A stretch of 64,000 bases of DNA, from positions 9,978,501 through 10,042,500 of the forward strand of contig NC_056758.1 in assembly GCF_018687715.1 (NCBI RefSeq). Direction: 5' to 3'. Shown here one piece after another: positions 1-13,500 of the stretch (its first letter is position 1; the number at the start of each line of letters is the position of its first letter). The notes beneath the pieces were generated by a model. It saw nothing but the letters and a program-made list of their open reading frames with translations. It was not told the DNA's origin and made no database searches. The translations under genes and the position numbers were made by a program. The stretch is from Carya illinoinensis (lineage: Eukaryota; Streptophyta; Magnoliopsida; Fagales; Juglandaceae).

Positions 1-3000
1 AAAAGAAAAAAATTACTTGGCGCCCTCTCTTTTGCTGCTAATTAGGTCCCATGGAGCAATAAACCATTGGCTCTTTTCATTGTGCAAGCAAGGTCTGTTG
101 GATTAGCCCACTTTTTTGTAGGGTATATATTCACTCTTATGCCTTTCTTGATGACCTCCACGTTGGGTAAATATGGTTAATTCTTTGTTTTGTGGAATGT
201 TCGAAACAAAGAATATAACACTTCATTCTATGAAGATAGAAAAACTATAAGAGAGAAATTTATCTAAGAAAAAATCATAAAATTACTTCCAAGCATAAAC
301 TACCCAAAAGTTTCTTTTATCTTTAGCAACAATCCTTGCTTTGGCCTTAGGTCTTACAGATATGGTAGCATAGACATATCTAGTTAGTCTTCTTTCTTCG
401 CATTTGGCTTTAGTCTCTGCACGGACTAAGTAACAGTTCAATTCAGATACTCCCAGACTCCATTTTCTATTCCGATAATTCCCTTCCAACATTTAGTGTC
501 AAAGAAATAATTCATTTTGTAGGTCTAGGGTCATCCTTGATGTCAGTCTTGTAGGCAAAGAATAAAAAAGGATATGGAATTAATTCAAGCCAGCAAGTCA
601 CAACTGTGGGGCAAATGGAATCCTATACATAAAACAGTTCATAAAAGAATTGATAGTTTGGCACTTGACGGCATAGCAAGAAGCTTCCTGGCTGCCCAAT
701 TGCACATGAGATGAGAATATACGGTAGTATGTGTAACCAACTGGTATCGGCAATAATGAAATGAGTGGGATCAGGCTCAATGCCGTGCGCAAGGGCAGCG
801 AGATCTAGTTGATTGGCTGGGAAAGTTATAGTGGGGTGAGAGACCATCCCCTAAATTGAAATAAACCCAATTATCATGTCCCCGCATAGATATTTTGGAC
901 TATGTCTATATCAAATTTATAAAAGCTCCTGAAAGTTGCTCCTTTGCAACAGAGGACATGAGTCGTGCTTTTAACTGAGGTGATTCAAGGAGGGTTCGGT
1001 ATTGATTGCTATATTGTGATCAGCCTGTTTTGTTGGTAAATGATCATGGTCCATTCATGGACTTATGCTTGACAGACTTTGTTTTAGTTTTTTCTTTCTT
1101 TCTTTTCTTTTTTTTTTTTGGAATAATTATTCACGTTGTAGAGTTGCAATCTCTTGAGCTCTTTTCTTTTTCTTCTTCTTCTTCTTATTATTTATTTATT
1201 TATTTATTTATTTTTTTACTCATTTGTTACGCCCAATAGTTTCTCATTATTTTATTAATGCTTTCAGCCCCAGCAGAAGGATGAAGAAAAGGAACCAAAG
1301 GAGGAGGAGAAAAAATGATGATGATCTGGGGTTGCTTTTCCATGCTAGGTAGGGTATCAATTCTTGAACTTGGATCGATTTTTCTTTCCTTTGCTTTTCC
1401 ATGATATGTTGCCAGCTTGGTTGAACTTTGAACCTGCAAAGATGATTCTAGATTAGAAGCCATATAACTTAACTGTCTTTTAAAAGCTCTCTGCTACTGG
1501 TTAAGTGACATTTGGATCAATGTTCATCATGCAACAGGTCCAAAGTTCTCTGCCTAGTGCGCCATAAGTGAGTATCATAATGGTGAATATTGATGATTAT
1601 AAAGTGTCTTGAGAGGGCTCTTAGAGGAGAAGACATTTTTATGTCAGAAAGTACAACATTGAAATCTATTTCGTCAATCTTTCAATATCACATTATGTTA
1701 CTTCAAATTAAGCGCCCCCGTTTCGCTGTTATTTAGGTTTTTTTTAATTATTTTAAAAATATTTTCTTAAAACGCTGTTATGAATTTATTCTTGGTGATT
1801 TGCAACTAGATGCTTGGTGGAATGCAAAATCAAGTCTTGACATGTTTGGTTTTTCTCTTATCATAATTTTTTTCCCTTTCCAGAAAATGATAAAAAAAAA
1901 AAAGGATATGTTGTATAATTCAATAAACAGGAGTAAAAATTGCGTGCTTTTGGAGAAATCAAGCAAGTAACGTTATTGTGGGAAAGAGGCTTGTAATTCT
2001 GCAGGTAAAACCCTATGATGATAGGGCGTATCTATAGTTCAATGAGGCCGAAGATAGGACTACTACAACATCAAAATCCATAATAATGCTCACCGATTTA
2101 CAAGATTTTGTTCATACCCGAGCATTATTTCGTGTTGTATTTGCTTCCCTACAAGCATGTTTGTCTTCATCTACTCTATTTGTACCTTCTTCAATGATCT
2201 GTCCAGACCTTCATAGGCGGCTAGGTTCCATTCCATTCGATTCCTTCACTACCTGTAGAGAATAATCACCACCTTGTTGAGTCCCATGCGACCATGACAA
2301 TGATCGTCGCATGAGCTTCAGCAGCAACTCTGAATTCTCTTTGAATTTCCTAGAATAGCTTGAACTTGACATTCATGGTTTCCCACAAAGACATCCCAGT
2401 TTGCTTTATACCAATATTCTTCATCTTCATGTCAAATCGTGCTCCCTCTTTTGAAAAAAAGTTTGTATGTTTGCCTTGCCGAGTTTAACTCATGGTTTGA
2501 ATTTATATGAAACAAATATTCACACTCAGTTGTAAAGTCTGTCATGGCATTTTTATAGTATGAGGACCGAGGTAGATAATAATCATTTGTACATAAAGTA
2601 ACCACGAGGTGAATAAAATATATCATAGTAACCAGCCAATTGAGAGAGCCCAACCAAGCTCCCACTATGTATTAAAATGATAGTATTTATATATTATTTT
2701 TATAATTTATAAAAAAATTATATATCTTTCATATTTTATTAAACCCCACCATGAAAAGCAAAAGAAAAAAAAGAAAAAAAGAAAAAATAGAAGAGGCCAT
2801 ATAAGCATTGAGAGGACATAAAGCTGGCGTGAGTCTTCGACACAAGTACAAGAATGGGACCTTTAACACGTATGGGACTACATCAGTTTGAGGAGCTTGA
2901 TCGCTTCTCCCCTTATCTCATCCTCCATGAGTAGTGTACTAATGAGCTAAGAGAAACAACGAGAATTTGATCAAATCACAATATAGAGTAGATTCCCTCT

Positions 3001-4040
3001 CCTCAAGTTTCATGGACATAAGTCTTTAGTGCTGGACTATATAAATTGTTGTGTCTCTCATTTTACATTCTCTGTAATTAATTTTTATTCAAAGTCATGG
3101 ATGAGTATTTCAAGCACCACACTTTTGTCAAAGAAGCACGATGAGTTATTCGACCATGCTATTTACATCTGACATCTCAGTCAAGAAATGAATCAACGGT
3201 ACCAAATCGGTATTTCGAATAAGCCAAGTACTTATTGGACAAACTTAACTAAATTTGGGGAAACAATAAGAAAGAACAAAAAAAATAATAAGTACAATAT
3301 CAATAAATAATGTAAATTCATTTACACAAATTAAGAGATTTATTTTTTGCTAGATAATGGAGCAATCAAAGGTGGATTCCCTACCTGAGCTTGAACATGG
3401 AAACACTTTACTCGTTGAGAATCGGAGAAAAGGGGTCTAGATGGTGAGAAACTACACGTGCCTCCTCAATCAGGTTTGAGCCATAATTTAAACTCCTGTC
3501 CCATTAGAGAATTTAATAAACTTTAGACACGAGTATTAAACTAAAGTGAATCCATGTGAAGCCGTGAACTAATATATGCCAAACCATTTAGGAATAACCC
3601 AAGTACCATTGAGCCACCGTCCTTAATTGTAATTAGGAAGAACCAAATATTGTAGGGAATAAGGACATGTTTGAAATATGAACATTATATGCTAAAATAT
3701 CATTCAAATTACCCAAATGTCCCTATATATTAATGCAAATACCTTCCAATTTACTAAACAAATTGGTTAGTCATCAATCATGCAATTATACTATAAGAAA
3801 ACATTAATATAAAATAAATTAATTGCATAACACCAAGATTAGTAACGATAGAAAACTTTTTAAAAACTTCTTTAAAAGTAAAACACTACAGGCAGCCAAA
3901 CCTATAAAAGTGTTTTAGAAAATATTCAGAATTGAATCTCTATATGTTCTAACCAATAGAATCTTTTAAATAAACAATCTGAAAGTAGTTTGAATTGCAA
4001 TAGGATTTTGCTAACAAAGTGACTCTATCGTGAGGACTCT
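1..4040. other. AT-rich intergenic DNA, no supported gene
   Basis: No gene is supported here. Open frames are short. The two longest on the - strand (about 283-492 and 623-847) match no family I recognise and lack a start context or neighbouring exons. The stretch 2040-2430 is less AT-rich than its surroundings and may be a decayed coding or transposon fragment on the - strand, but its frames are interrupted. Poly-T and poly-A runs occur near 1105-1125, 1195-1215 and 2758-2790. Confidence 0.5.
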
Positions 4041-4048
4041 CTTGACAG

Positions 4049-4882
4049 TAAGAGTGAAATTTAAACCGAAAAATCGGCCTAGACTGGACTAGTTGGTTCG
4101 ATTTTAGACCAGTTTCATTATTCCACAAACCGAATAGAACCAGTTCACTTTCGGTTATGGTTCTAGCATATTTGGGACCGGATCAGATTGGTTCGTGTTT
4201 ATATATACAATTAATTTTTAATATTATATAAAATATTTTTTATATATAATTTATATATTATATATAAAATAATTTTATATTATAATTTATAACATAAAAT
4301 TATAATATTAAACATGAACATTTGTTTGATAATATGTTATTAATATAAAAAATATATATTAATTATATTTTTTAGACCTAATAAATTCTCAACATATTCC
4401 TTTGAATCCTTTTGATAAATACATAATATATTAGTAATACTAATACACATTATTATATTAATTAATTGGTATATATTAGTATACTAATGTGTATTAATAC
4501 TTATACTATATTAAATCACTATAACTTATTAATATTAAATCACTTTTATATAGTAATATTAATACTAGTACCATATTATTCTTAATACTATACTAGTACT
4601 TAGTGAATATTAATACTAGGTACTATATTAAATCACTTTTTATACAACAGATTTTTTTTTTAATAGCAGTTTTTTATTTTATTTTATTTTTTAAATGAAA
4701 TTTGCACTTGATTAAATCTGAAAAACTGGGACCGAGCCAGATTGGAATCGGTAAAACCGGAAGTATCGATTTAGGAGAGTAACGGGTACGGAATCATTTA
4801 TTGAAAATGCAAAACCAGTATTACTGGTTCGATTCCAAAAAATTGTATAAAATCGGAGCTAACCGGACTGATTATACTTCTA
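4049..4882. mobile_element. Old non-autonomous hAT-like element with ACCGG-rich ends
   Basis: The left end begins TAAGAGTGAAA. The right end, read in reverse, begins TAGAAGTATAA. Both are degenerate forms of the hAT terminus TAGGGGTG. Flanking 8-mers are CTTGACAG (4041-4048) and CTTGGCAT (4883-4890), 6 of 8 identical, as expected for an old hAT target duplication. Subterminal sequence on both sides is rich in ACCGG/CCGGT words, and the roughly 450-bp centre is almost pure A+T. There is no transposase frame, so it is non-autonomous. It shares its design with the elements at 41098-41538 and 49775-54503. Confidence 0.6.
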
Positions 4883-5512
4883 CTTGGCATGATGCTGACA
4901 CCTGCGTGTAATCTTCTCTGCAGTAACATATTTCAATTCAAACTCTTTTCTGGATAAATACAAATCTTTGGAACTCGATTTTCACACTCTTGACTTATCT
5001 AAAACAATTCCTAATACTTTCTAAATAAACTCTATGGTTATAGATGAAGTTAAGATAATTTACATTCATCTAAAATACAAAATTAATGATAGGATAAACT
5101 CTATCATCTTAATCACTTAATCCTATCCAGACTTATTAATTTAGTCACCTAGTCATAACCAAACTCTTGCATCTACAATTTTCCCCTTTGGTGGATTGGT
5201 GACAAACTCTTGCATTTACAATCATGAAAATATTCTACTGATAATATCCCAACATGTACCCTCAATATCGAAAGGATACTCCTTATCCAAGCCATAAGGT
5301 TATCAACCCCTTTGTATTTTAACATTCTACATCAATCTCCATTACATCCTAGCAAATCTTCAATGATTCCTACTATGCACACCCTCATAATCAAAATGGG
5401 AAAATATATCCAAACGAAAGTTAGCATTTAAGTGATAATGAAGACTAATAATCTCTAATAATGTCCGGTCATTGATCATTCTTCCCTTTGATCATGAGAT
5501 TTATGTAAAGAG

Positions 5513-5648
5513 TAATGTTATATACAGTCACTTTTGTATACTCTCTCGCACTCTATTAATGTGATGTGTTGTATTAATTTTTTTAATACACAACTAATCA
5601 CATCAGTAGAGTACGCAAAAGAGTAAGTAAAAGTAACTGCACATAAAA
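5513..5648. mobile_element. Fold-back MITE
   Basis: The two halves are inverted copies of one another across nearly the whole length. On the left, GTAATGTTATATACAGTCAC runs into a GATGTGTTGTATTAAT arm. The right half reads the same in reverse complement, with ACACAACTAATCACATC and then AGTAACTGCACATAA. A single transcript would fold into one long hairpin. No coding capacity. The family is not identified. Confidence 0.6.
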
Positions 5649-6084
5649 TTTTTGTTATGTAAATCACAGAAACTCCATTCATGCTCCTTATACAATTATT
5701 TTTTTTCTGCATTATATCTCTATCTATATGAACCCCAAGGAGTGTGGCATAATGGTCATGACTCTGGGACATGTCGTATAATAATCCACACGTCCTAAAC
5801 TAGATTATCTAATGTGCACTTATGAAAAATTATTTATCAAGATATGTATACTTTGAAATTAGTCAAGACTTTAATTCCAATACCGAATGTCCAAAATAAT
5901 CTCTATGCTCAAACTCAAGTTTATCAACATGCATAGTTAAATGGTTAGAAAGATTGCTTTCCCTTTTAGCTTCCCTCAAATTTCCTACAATCCTATCATT
6001 ATTCCTATCAATAGGGTAATATCAAAGATTTAATATGCTCAAGAAAATGTTATAAATTCTTAACCTTTTAATTTTTATCTTGTT

Positions 6085-6184
6085 TACAATCTAATTGTGG
6101 GGTTGTTTGGACAGTGTCACTTTGGACTAATTATAGTGAATTAAATGTAGAGGAAACAAGATGAAGTACTATAGAAGAAAAAAT
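6085..6184. repeat. Dispersed repeat, copy 1 (second copy at 36618-36710)
   Basis: About 95 bp starting CTAATTGTGGGGTTGTTTGG resembles 36618-36710, which starts CTAATTATGAAGTTGTTTGA. Both continue with a shared order of words ending in TATAGA(A)GA(A)AAAA. The similarity is seen by eye and is imperfect. Probably a fragment of an interspersed repeat. Confidence 0.4.
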
Positions 6185-6265
6185 GGGATGGGCTCAAACT
6201 TTTAAACTTCGAATTAAATTAATATTTAGTGACATAAGGTTTTACATTTTTTAAACCTCTCCTCA

Positions 6266-6704
6266 TTTGGTTACGTAGTTCAGATGAGATGAGATATTTT
6301 GAATAGCTATGAGATTTTAGAGTTAAGATAAGATGAAATAATTTGTTAAAAAAATTTGTGTTTGGATAATGAGATGAGATGAAATAGTTTTCACTTTTTG
6401 AGATTTAAAAAAAGGTGTGGGTCCCACGTTTTGGAGAGTACCAAATTTCACACTGTTAACGTACTGTTCTGTCAAATTTGCACTATTCATTTATTCTTTT
6501 GTACTGTTTAGTTACTGTTTCGGTCAATTTTGCATTGTTTATTTACTTTTTTGCACTGTTATCAATTTTACACTATTTTATTTACTGTTTATTTCAGTGA
6601 AAATTTTCAAAACTTAGAGATGAAATAAATCGTTTAGATAGGCAAAACCTCACAGTACAACTCCAGATGAGATGAGTTCATTTGAACTAGGTAACAAAAC
6701 CAAA
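6266..6704. mobile_element. MITE, GATGAGATGAG family
   Basis: The inverted ends are TTTGGTTACGTAGTTCA on the left and, in reverse complement of the right end, TTTGGTTTTGTTACCTAGTTCA. Inside each end lies a GATGAGATGAG block. The centre carries repeated CACTGTT/TACTGTT words. No coding capacity: the 66-codon + frame inside it is low-complexity. Related pieces lie at 7137-7382, 9120-9290, 11045-11225 and 33325-33492. The exact ends are approximate because no clear target duplication was seen. Confidence 0.6.
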
Positions 6705-7136
6705 TTCAGAATATTATGCTAAAAGCTTTCAAAAATCACATAATATCATATAAGAGTATAGAATATATTCGAAACATAACATAATCAGATCACAAAAATG
6801 TAGTTTATGCACAAAATTTCATATTTGCTATTTTTTGAACAGTTCAAAAACTGAATGCCAGAAATAACTTAATGACCAAATTTAAGTTTAGTATCTATTT
6901 GAGTAATATGGTAAAAACAGACTTGCAATAGATTCTTTTACCAAATTTTTAGTTCATTAATAATTAATTGGCTTTGAAATGATCTAACTTTGTATTTGTC
7001 CATCCTTAGACTTCCGTTATATGGACCTTTTCTTTTGACTATAATAGGGTTCAATATTAATTTAGTCCTTAAATATTGATCAAATGGATCTCTTTGTCCA
7101 TTTCCACTCTGACTTTCACCAACTCATTCGCTTAGC

Positions 7137-7382
7137 TGCGTTTGGATGTAGAGACGAATTGAATTAAATTGTAAATAATAATATTTTGTGAGTTCCATTA
7201 AAATGAGTTGATTTTTTTTTAAATTGAGATGAGACACTTAACTATTTTGATTGAAATTATATGAAATAGGTTGAGATATGTTTAAATTTTTTTTTATGTG
7301 AAATTAAAAAAAATAGTGAATCCCATTAATAATTAATTTAAGATAAATTAAATTTGATTCAACAACCAAATATAGCGTAAAT
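7137..7382. mobile_element. MITE with GCGTTTGGATGTAGAG-type ends
   Basis: The left end GCGTTTGGATGTAGAGACGA continues into AATTGAATTAAATT. The right end in reverse complement reads CGCTATATTTGGTTGTTGAA and then TCAAATTTAATTT. The interior is AT-rich with a GAGATGAGAC block and no open frame. Boundaries are approximate. Confidence 0.5.
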
Positions 7383-7566
7383 TAATACCATTAATCTTTT
7401 AACACGTACCAATTTTATTGAACGACGCCATCGTCAAGAGTATAAGATTAAATGTCAATTAAAAAATAAAAAAATAGAGAGAGAGAGTTTTGCTTCCCTC
7501 TTCGAGAAGACATTCAATTATTCTCTGGTCAATAAAAGGTTGTAATAATTAAATAGTTTTGATTAC

Positions 7567-7568
<2 letters not shown>

Positions 7569-7608
<40 letters not shown>
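7569..7608. repeat. (AT)n microsatellite
   Basis: Twenty uninterrupted AT dinucleotides. Confidence 0.95.
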
Positions 7609-7611
<3 letters not shown>

Positions 7612-8322
7612 AAATTCACATTTAATTATATAGTAATTTCAAAGGCGCCGGAATCGACAACGTCCAGAAACAGATCATGATGTAAAGAGAAGACAAATGG
7701 AACAACGTGCTTAATTTGTTTGAACGTGCATGGATTCCTCATCTCCTTCGGCTTCCATTAAAAAAGGGTCACAACTTGTGTGCAAGAAAAAAGGAAAAAG
7801 ACACATTAATTTAAAGTACTCCGATCCTAATCTTCTAGAATTGAATTATTTTCATCTACACTACTACTACTACTTTTCATGTCTAATATTATAATTCTAG
7901 AAAATGACTTTGCTTGAGGAAATATATAGTCTTGTAATGGTTATTTGATTCCCAAAGGGTCATTATAATGTGCAAAAAGACCTAAGATATATATTAACAT
8001 AATTTCCACCCAATTATTTCATAGCATTTGACTTATATATTGGTCGATCTCTAGCGTATAGAGGTGGTTGTGTATTCTAGTTTCAATGCCTCATTCATTC
8101 ATTCATCCATGCACATCATGCATATCCACAACTGAATTGAAAACGAGAGTACTTGGATCCAAGAAAATTTGAACGTGTTTAGAGAAATATTTAGTCTACA
8201 CAAAAATTTTATACAAAGAAACTTATACGCTGACATGGTCTAATGCTGTTAGTGTACGTGTAAAGTTTAAACTTGTGCGTAAGGCTTTTGTATAGCATTT
8301 CTTATGCGTTTAACACGAGACG

Positions 8323-8462
8323 CACTACAAGAGATGTAGATTTTTACGATTAAAATTTTGCAATTAAAAAGATTATTTTTAACGAAAATGAGTACATTTT
8401 CATCAAAAATATTTATTTTGATTGCAAAATTTTAATCACAAAAATCTGTTTCTCTTGTAATA
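8323..8462. mobile_element. CACTA-derived MITE with 3-bp target duplication
   Basis: It begins CACTACAAGAGATG and ends TCTCTTGTAATA, a diverged inverted copy of the CACTACAAGA terminus of plant CACTA transposons. It is flanked by ACG at 8320-8322 and ACG at 8463-8465, matching the 3-bp target duplication of that superfamily. The two halves are inverted copies (for example GATTAAAATTTTGCAAT against ATTGCAAAATTTTAATC), so the whole 140 bp can fold back. No coding capacity. Confidence 0.75.
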
Positions 8463-9119
8463 ACGCGTGTTTTTTATAACTTGTTATGAGATACCTGACC
8501 TACATCCAATGAATATGGTTGAATAGAACCGAGTTGTTGAAATCAAACTCTTGAATTGATATAGAACTACATATCCTTCGTGGTGTCTTTTCTGTGTGTC
8601 CTGCACCCATCTAATTCGATAAGCCCAAGGTTTTAGTAATCATCGAACCCCTGATCAAAGACTTTTATTATAGTCCATGATAGAAATTCTATATCTTCCC
8701 CAGATAAAATGTACAAACAAAGGCATGCATCTTAGCATTGGATTTAGTACAAAACAATGTTTCAATAAAAGCTGCGGGGAAGAGGTCGTTGGAGACATTA
8801 TTTATAAGAAGATGACCCATCGCATGCAATGAATTCTGACCCAATGAACATGAAAGCAACCCTTGAGGTGGATTATGGACATTTAAAAAATAAATCTTAC
8901 TTAAACAAAGACATGTATCACCTTTTAGATATTAGAAAAGATAAAAAATAAAATCCTTTGAGATGGGTTTTCTTCTCCTCCTTCTTTTTATTTTTTATTT
9001 TATTTTATTTATTTATTATTATTATTTTTTTAGGTTTAGAGATTGATACGTGTCTTTCGTTAAGTTAATAGACAATTTTGATATAATTTTATGGCATAAA
9101 AAATTAGAAGAAGAGAGTT

Positions 9120-9290
9120 AGGTATGATTTGGATAATTTGATGAGATTATTTTAAATGAAAGTTGAAAGTTGAATAAAATATTATTTTTTTAAAATTTGA
9201 AAAAAATTAAATTATTTATTATATTTTATGTAAAAATTTTTTAAAAAATTATAATAATGAGATGATTATTCAAAATTGACCTTATTCTCA
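9120..9290. repeat. Fragment of the GATGAG MITE family
   Basis: It starts with ATTTGGATAATTTGATGAGA and continues GAAAGTTGAAAGTTGAATAA, the arrangement also seen at 11045-11225. The 3' side carries an AATGAGATGA block. Ends are approximate. Confidence 0.4.
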
Positions 9291-9299
9291 CCTTTGTTT

Positions 9300-10530
9300 T
9301 GCAGATAATTTAAAAAAAGTGATATATATGGAGTTGGTCGTCTTAATATATATAATAATATTAATCAATATCTTGAATTGCTAAACCAACTCACAAAATC
9401 TTTTAAAAAAATATGAAGAATCTATATTATGGGCATTTAAAAAATAATGCACATGAGCTGCATTGATTTCCCCAATAAATTCATTTCTTGGTCCCAATAC
9501 TGTTCTGTCTTTTTCTTGGGTCCTTTTGAATTTTCCTTAATCAAGTGTATCTTCATTCAAATTACAGCCATGCAACCTATCCTATGCACTTTGATGATTA
9601 ATTTGATCCCCTTTCCTCACCCATATATATATATAGATATATATATAAAATCAGCCTAAACCTATATCCCCCAATCCAATTCAAAATGATTTGAAACCCC
9701 AAATTTTATTTATCTTGTTGAAATATAAGCATCAAGATCTTCTAAGTTTTTAATATAGTTATGTATAATATCTTTATCTAATGATTTTTATTACTTACAA
9801 GTCGATGTGTACAATTTGTATATTCAGTATGTTTTGTGGGATTTATTATAATTAAAGAAATTATATTTATAATCATGAAGTGCGTAAGTATCGTGTATTT
9901 TTTTTTTTAAAAAATTAATAAATATATAACCCACATGAAAAATTTTATTTTTTTAAATTGTGAACTTTATTATTTTTTAAAAAGAGTGCGAAACACTTGT
10001 ATAATTTATGGCTATATTATAAAATATTTTTTAATAGATGCAATGCAACTTGATGAAATCGAAAAAATTAAGGTTTTATTTAGAGATTTTTTACTTAACA
10101 AAGCATTATTGATCCTGACCGTTCGATTGATCTCACATAACGCTTCAATAGTACATCGGACGGTCACAGTTGGTCGTAAATATAAGCATGACCTTATGGC
10201 ATCACCCTACGTTTAAAGTTTCCTCACCGCTCCTAAAATGTCGACATTTTTCACTTGTGCAGCTCCTGGCCAACTCTGCAATGGAGACCCATTCGTCAAC
10301 CTGTAGAAGGGTCCCTACTCTCTCCATTTTAAAATTCCAGCAATAACCCTAGGCCGGCCAGCCAATAGCATAGGAGAAACCGAGGTCCATTTTTGTCCAT
10401 TCCTCGAACTCCAAGTCTCCATCCTCACAACCTTCGGTTTCCATAAATCAAGGAGTAGCGGGACAAAGAAAACCGAGCAGAGGCTACTGGTCTGAGGGAA
10501 TTCACTTCAAGGGTTTTTTTGGTTCGGGAG
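9300..10530. other. Intergenic DNA and probable 5' leader of the alpha-mannosidase gene
   Basis: AT-rich up to about 10210, with no supported gene. The small + frames at 9447 and 9935 are low-complexity chance frames. From about 10240 the base composition becomes more balanced, which fits the proximal promoter and untranslated leader of the gene starting at 10531. No unambiguous TATA box was picked out. Confidence 0.45.
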
Positions 10531-13500
10531 ATGGAAAAGCTAGCTACTTCAGCGTCAGCTTTTCTTTGTGGGTCTCTTCTTCTTTGTTTTTATGGAACAG
10601 TGAGTGGCGCTTACGTGAAGTACAACACTGGAGCGGGTGTTGTGCCAGGGAAACTGAATGTTCATTTGGTTGCGCATTCCCATGACGATGTCGGATGGTT
10701 GAAGACTGTTGATCAGTACTATGTTGGATCAAACAACAGTATCCAGGTCATTATTATACAACAGCACCCACACAAACACACACACGTTGTGTGTAGGTAT
10801 ATATAGGATGAGATTTTGGAGTACAGGGAGGTGATGAATAATATCTTGTTTTTTATGTTGTAGGGGGCTTGCGTGGAGAATGTGCTGGATTCGGTTGTGG
10901 AAGCTTTGCTGCGTGATCCTAATAGGAAGTTTGTGTTTGTGGAAATGGTAAGGCTCTTATCTGACTTGCGAGGCTCTTGAAGTTCTGATATTCAGTATAT
11001 GTGAGATGCGAAGGTTTGGTTTCGATTTTCCAAATCTGCTAATTCATGAGATGGCACTCATTTATTTTTAGTGATGGGATAAGTTGAGATTAAAGTTAAA
11101 AGTTAAATAACATATTATTAGAATATATTCTTTTAATATTATTTTTGTATTAGATAAGATAAAATGAGATGAGATGAAAAGTTTTGTGAAAGTGAACATT
11201 AATGTTATTTGGTTTGACATTTCAATAGGTCAACTTAACAGCATGATGTTCTTGATGAAGTTTAAGATATGTTGATATATGATTTGCTACGTAATTGGGA
11301 TGTTGATTAGTTTCGAATTCTGTGATCAATGAGTAGAATAAGGAATAATATTTGTATTGAGGTTTGATGTTCGGTTGGAACTAAATGCGAGGGAGTTTGG
11401 TTTAGTTTTGATTTTTAGAATTGACTAATGATTTCAGTTCTTGCTCAGGAAAAACATAATAATAACTTTAATAACACGTTGATCTTAAATAAATTTATGA
11501 TATAACGATCCGTAACTTGCAACGTTATATGATGGTGATTAATTTTGAATTTTGTGTTTAATCATGTTTTCAATATGAATTGATCTTCCATAAATTTGTA
11601 ATCAAACTCTTAAATTCGTAGAAATGTAAACCTCTTTCTATTTTACATGACATTATGTTTGTGACAGCTGTTTGATATAAAATAATATTGCTGTTTTCAC
11701 ATTTTTGTTTACTAACAGAGTTTAGCATGAATGATAGGCGTTTTTCCAACGATGGTGGGTAGAACAAAGTGTGGAAACACAAGGAATAGTGAGAAAACTT
11801 GTAGATGCAGGACAATTGGAATTCATGTAAGCTTTTAGCTAGCAACTTGTATAGTTCATTCGTGTCTTTGATGCATGAATGTTAAACATTTTTGCTTCCA
11901 TTTGCAGAAATGGTGGTTGGTGTATGCATGATGAAGCAACATGCCATTACATAGACATGATTGACCAAACAACTTTAGGTCATCAGGCGATAAAGGAGCA
12001 GTTCAACAAAACTCCTCGCGCTGGATGGCAAATTGATCCGTTTGGACACTCCGCCGTGCAAGCTTACCTTCTTGGGGCTGAGGTACACTGTTAATTGAGT
12101 GATTAATTCATTATGTGTGTATATGATACTGTTCATAATCTTTTTTATGAACTCCATTTACTGTCTTTGTTTCAACGTATGTCTTTTCTCTGGCTACTAC
12201 TTCAGTTGCAAAATCTTTCATTTTATTAAGATGTTTTCCATTCGCTGCTGTGACAATCTGGATAAGAACTGAGACATTTGATTGTTACACTTCCCTGTAG
12301 CTTGGATTCGATTCTGTACATTTTGCAAGAATAGATTATCAAGACAGAGCAAAACGGAAGAATGACAAATCTCTTGAAGTTATATGGCGTGCTTCCAAAA
12401 CTTTTGGTTCTACATCCCAGGTTTGGTATTGCAATTACTGTGCTTTTACCATTCCTTTTTAGAAAGGTCTTCTGAGCTCACCGATTACTTGGCCCATGCA
12501 GATCTTTGCCAATGCATTTCCAGTTCATTATAGCCCCCCACATGGTTTCCATTTTGAAGTGAATGATGATGACTTCATGCCCGTTCAGGTTCAAATATTT
12601 CTAAAAGGACAATTTTTCTAAGCATTCTCTGGATGTTTGATATTCTTGTTGAGTGTATCACCTTAATCCGCTACAAATTGACACTGCAGGATGATCCTTT
12701 ACTATATGACTACAATGTTCAACAGCGGGTTAATGATTTTCTTAATGCTGCAAAAATTCAAGTAAGCTAGAGCACTCTGAATGGCTTTTGTATTATACAA
12801 AAAATGTAAATTATTTGTAGAATTGCTCTAAAAAAGAGTTCCATCCCATTATGTAAAATGAAATGTAAAATAATTTTGCTACAGTAACCCGTTAGATGTA
12901 GCTGGTACTGTTCATCTTCTAAATATTTTATTATTATTTATATTTCATTTATTTCATCATTATCTTTTAGTTTGATTTTTACCATGTAAGCAAATTCTTT
13001 TTATTGTTCATCATTTAAAACACTCATATTTAATTTTCTTCTAAAAAAATATCTTGAAAATATTTTTAAACTAATTTTTTCATATTTTGATTTTATTTTT
13101 AAGTTTTATTTGGCTTATATATTTTTGTTTTACTTGTATAGGACTGAATTATTTTATATTGTATATAAAAAATATATATATGAATATTGTAAATTTATTG
13201 ATAGAAAGGAAATATTTAAATAGAACAAAAAAAAATTATTTAAATAATATGAAAACTAATAGATAAGCTGATGGATGATATATTGTAAAAGTTAATATGT
13301 AAAATAGAAAAAATAAGTTTTGATAATACATTTTAAAGGATAGGATGAAAAATCTATTGGGAGTACTCACCGCGTATTTTTTCTTTTAAAAATGATTATT
13401 TACCTCAAAGTTCTAAATAAAAATTACTGTGAGCATCCATTCTGTGCAGGCAAATGTGACTAGGACAAGCCATATAATGTGGACAATGGGTGATGACTTT

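Noticed and set aside
283..847. Three short - strand frames near the window start
   Set aside because: They mutually overlap or lack any recognised motif; too short to support without homology.
10519..10530. TTG-initiated four-codon extension of the mannosidase
   Set aside because: Plant genes of this kind start at ATG; the ATG at 10531 directly begins a good signal peptide.
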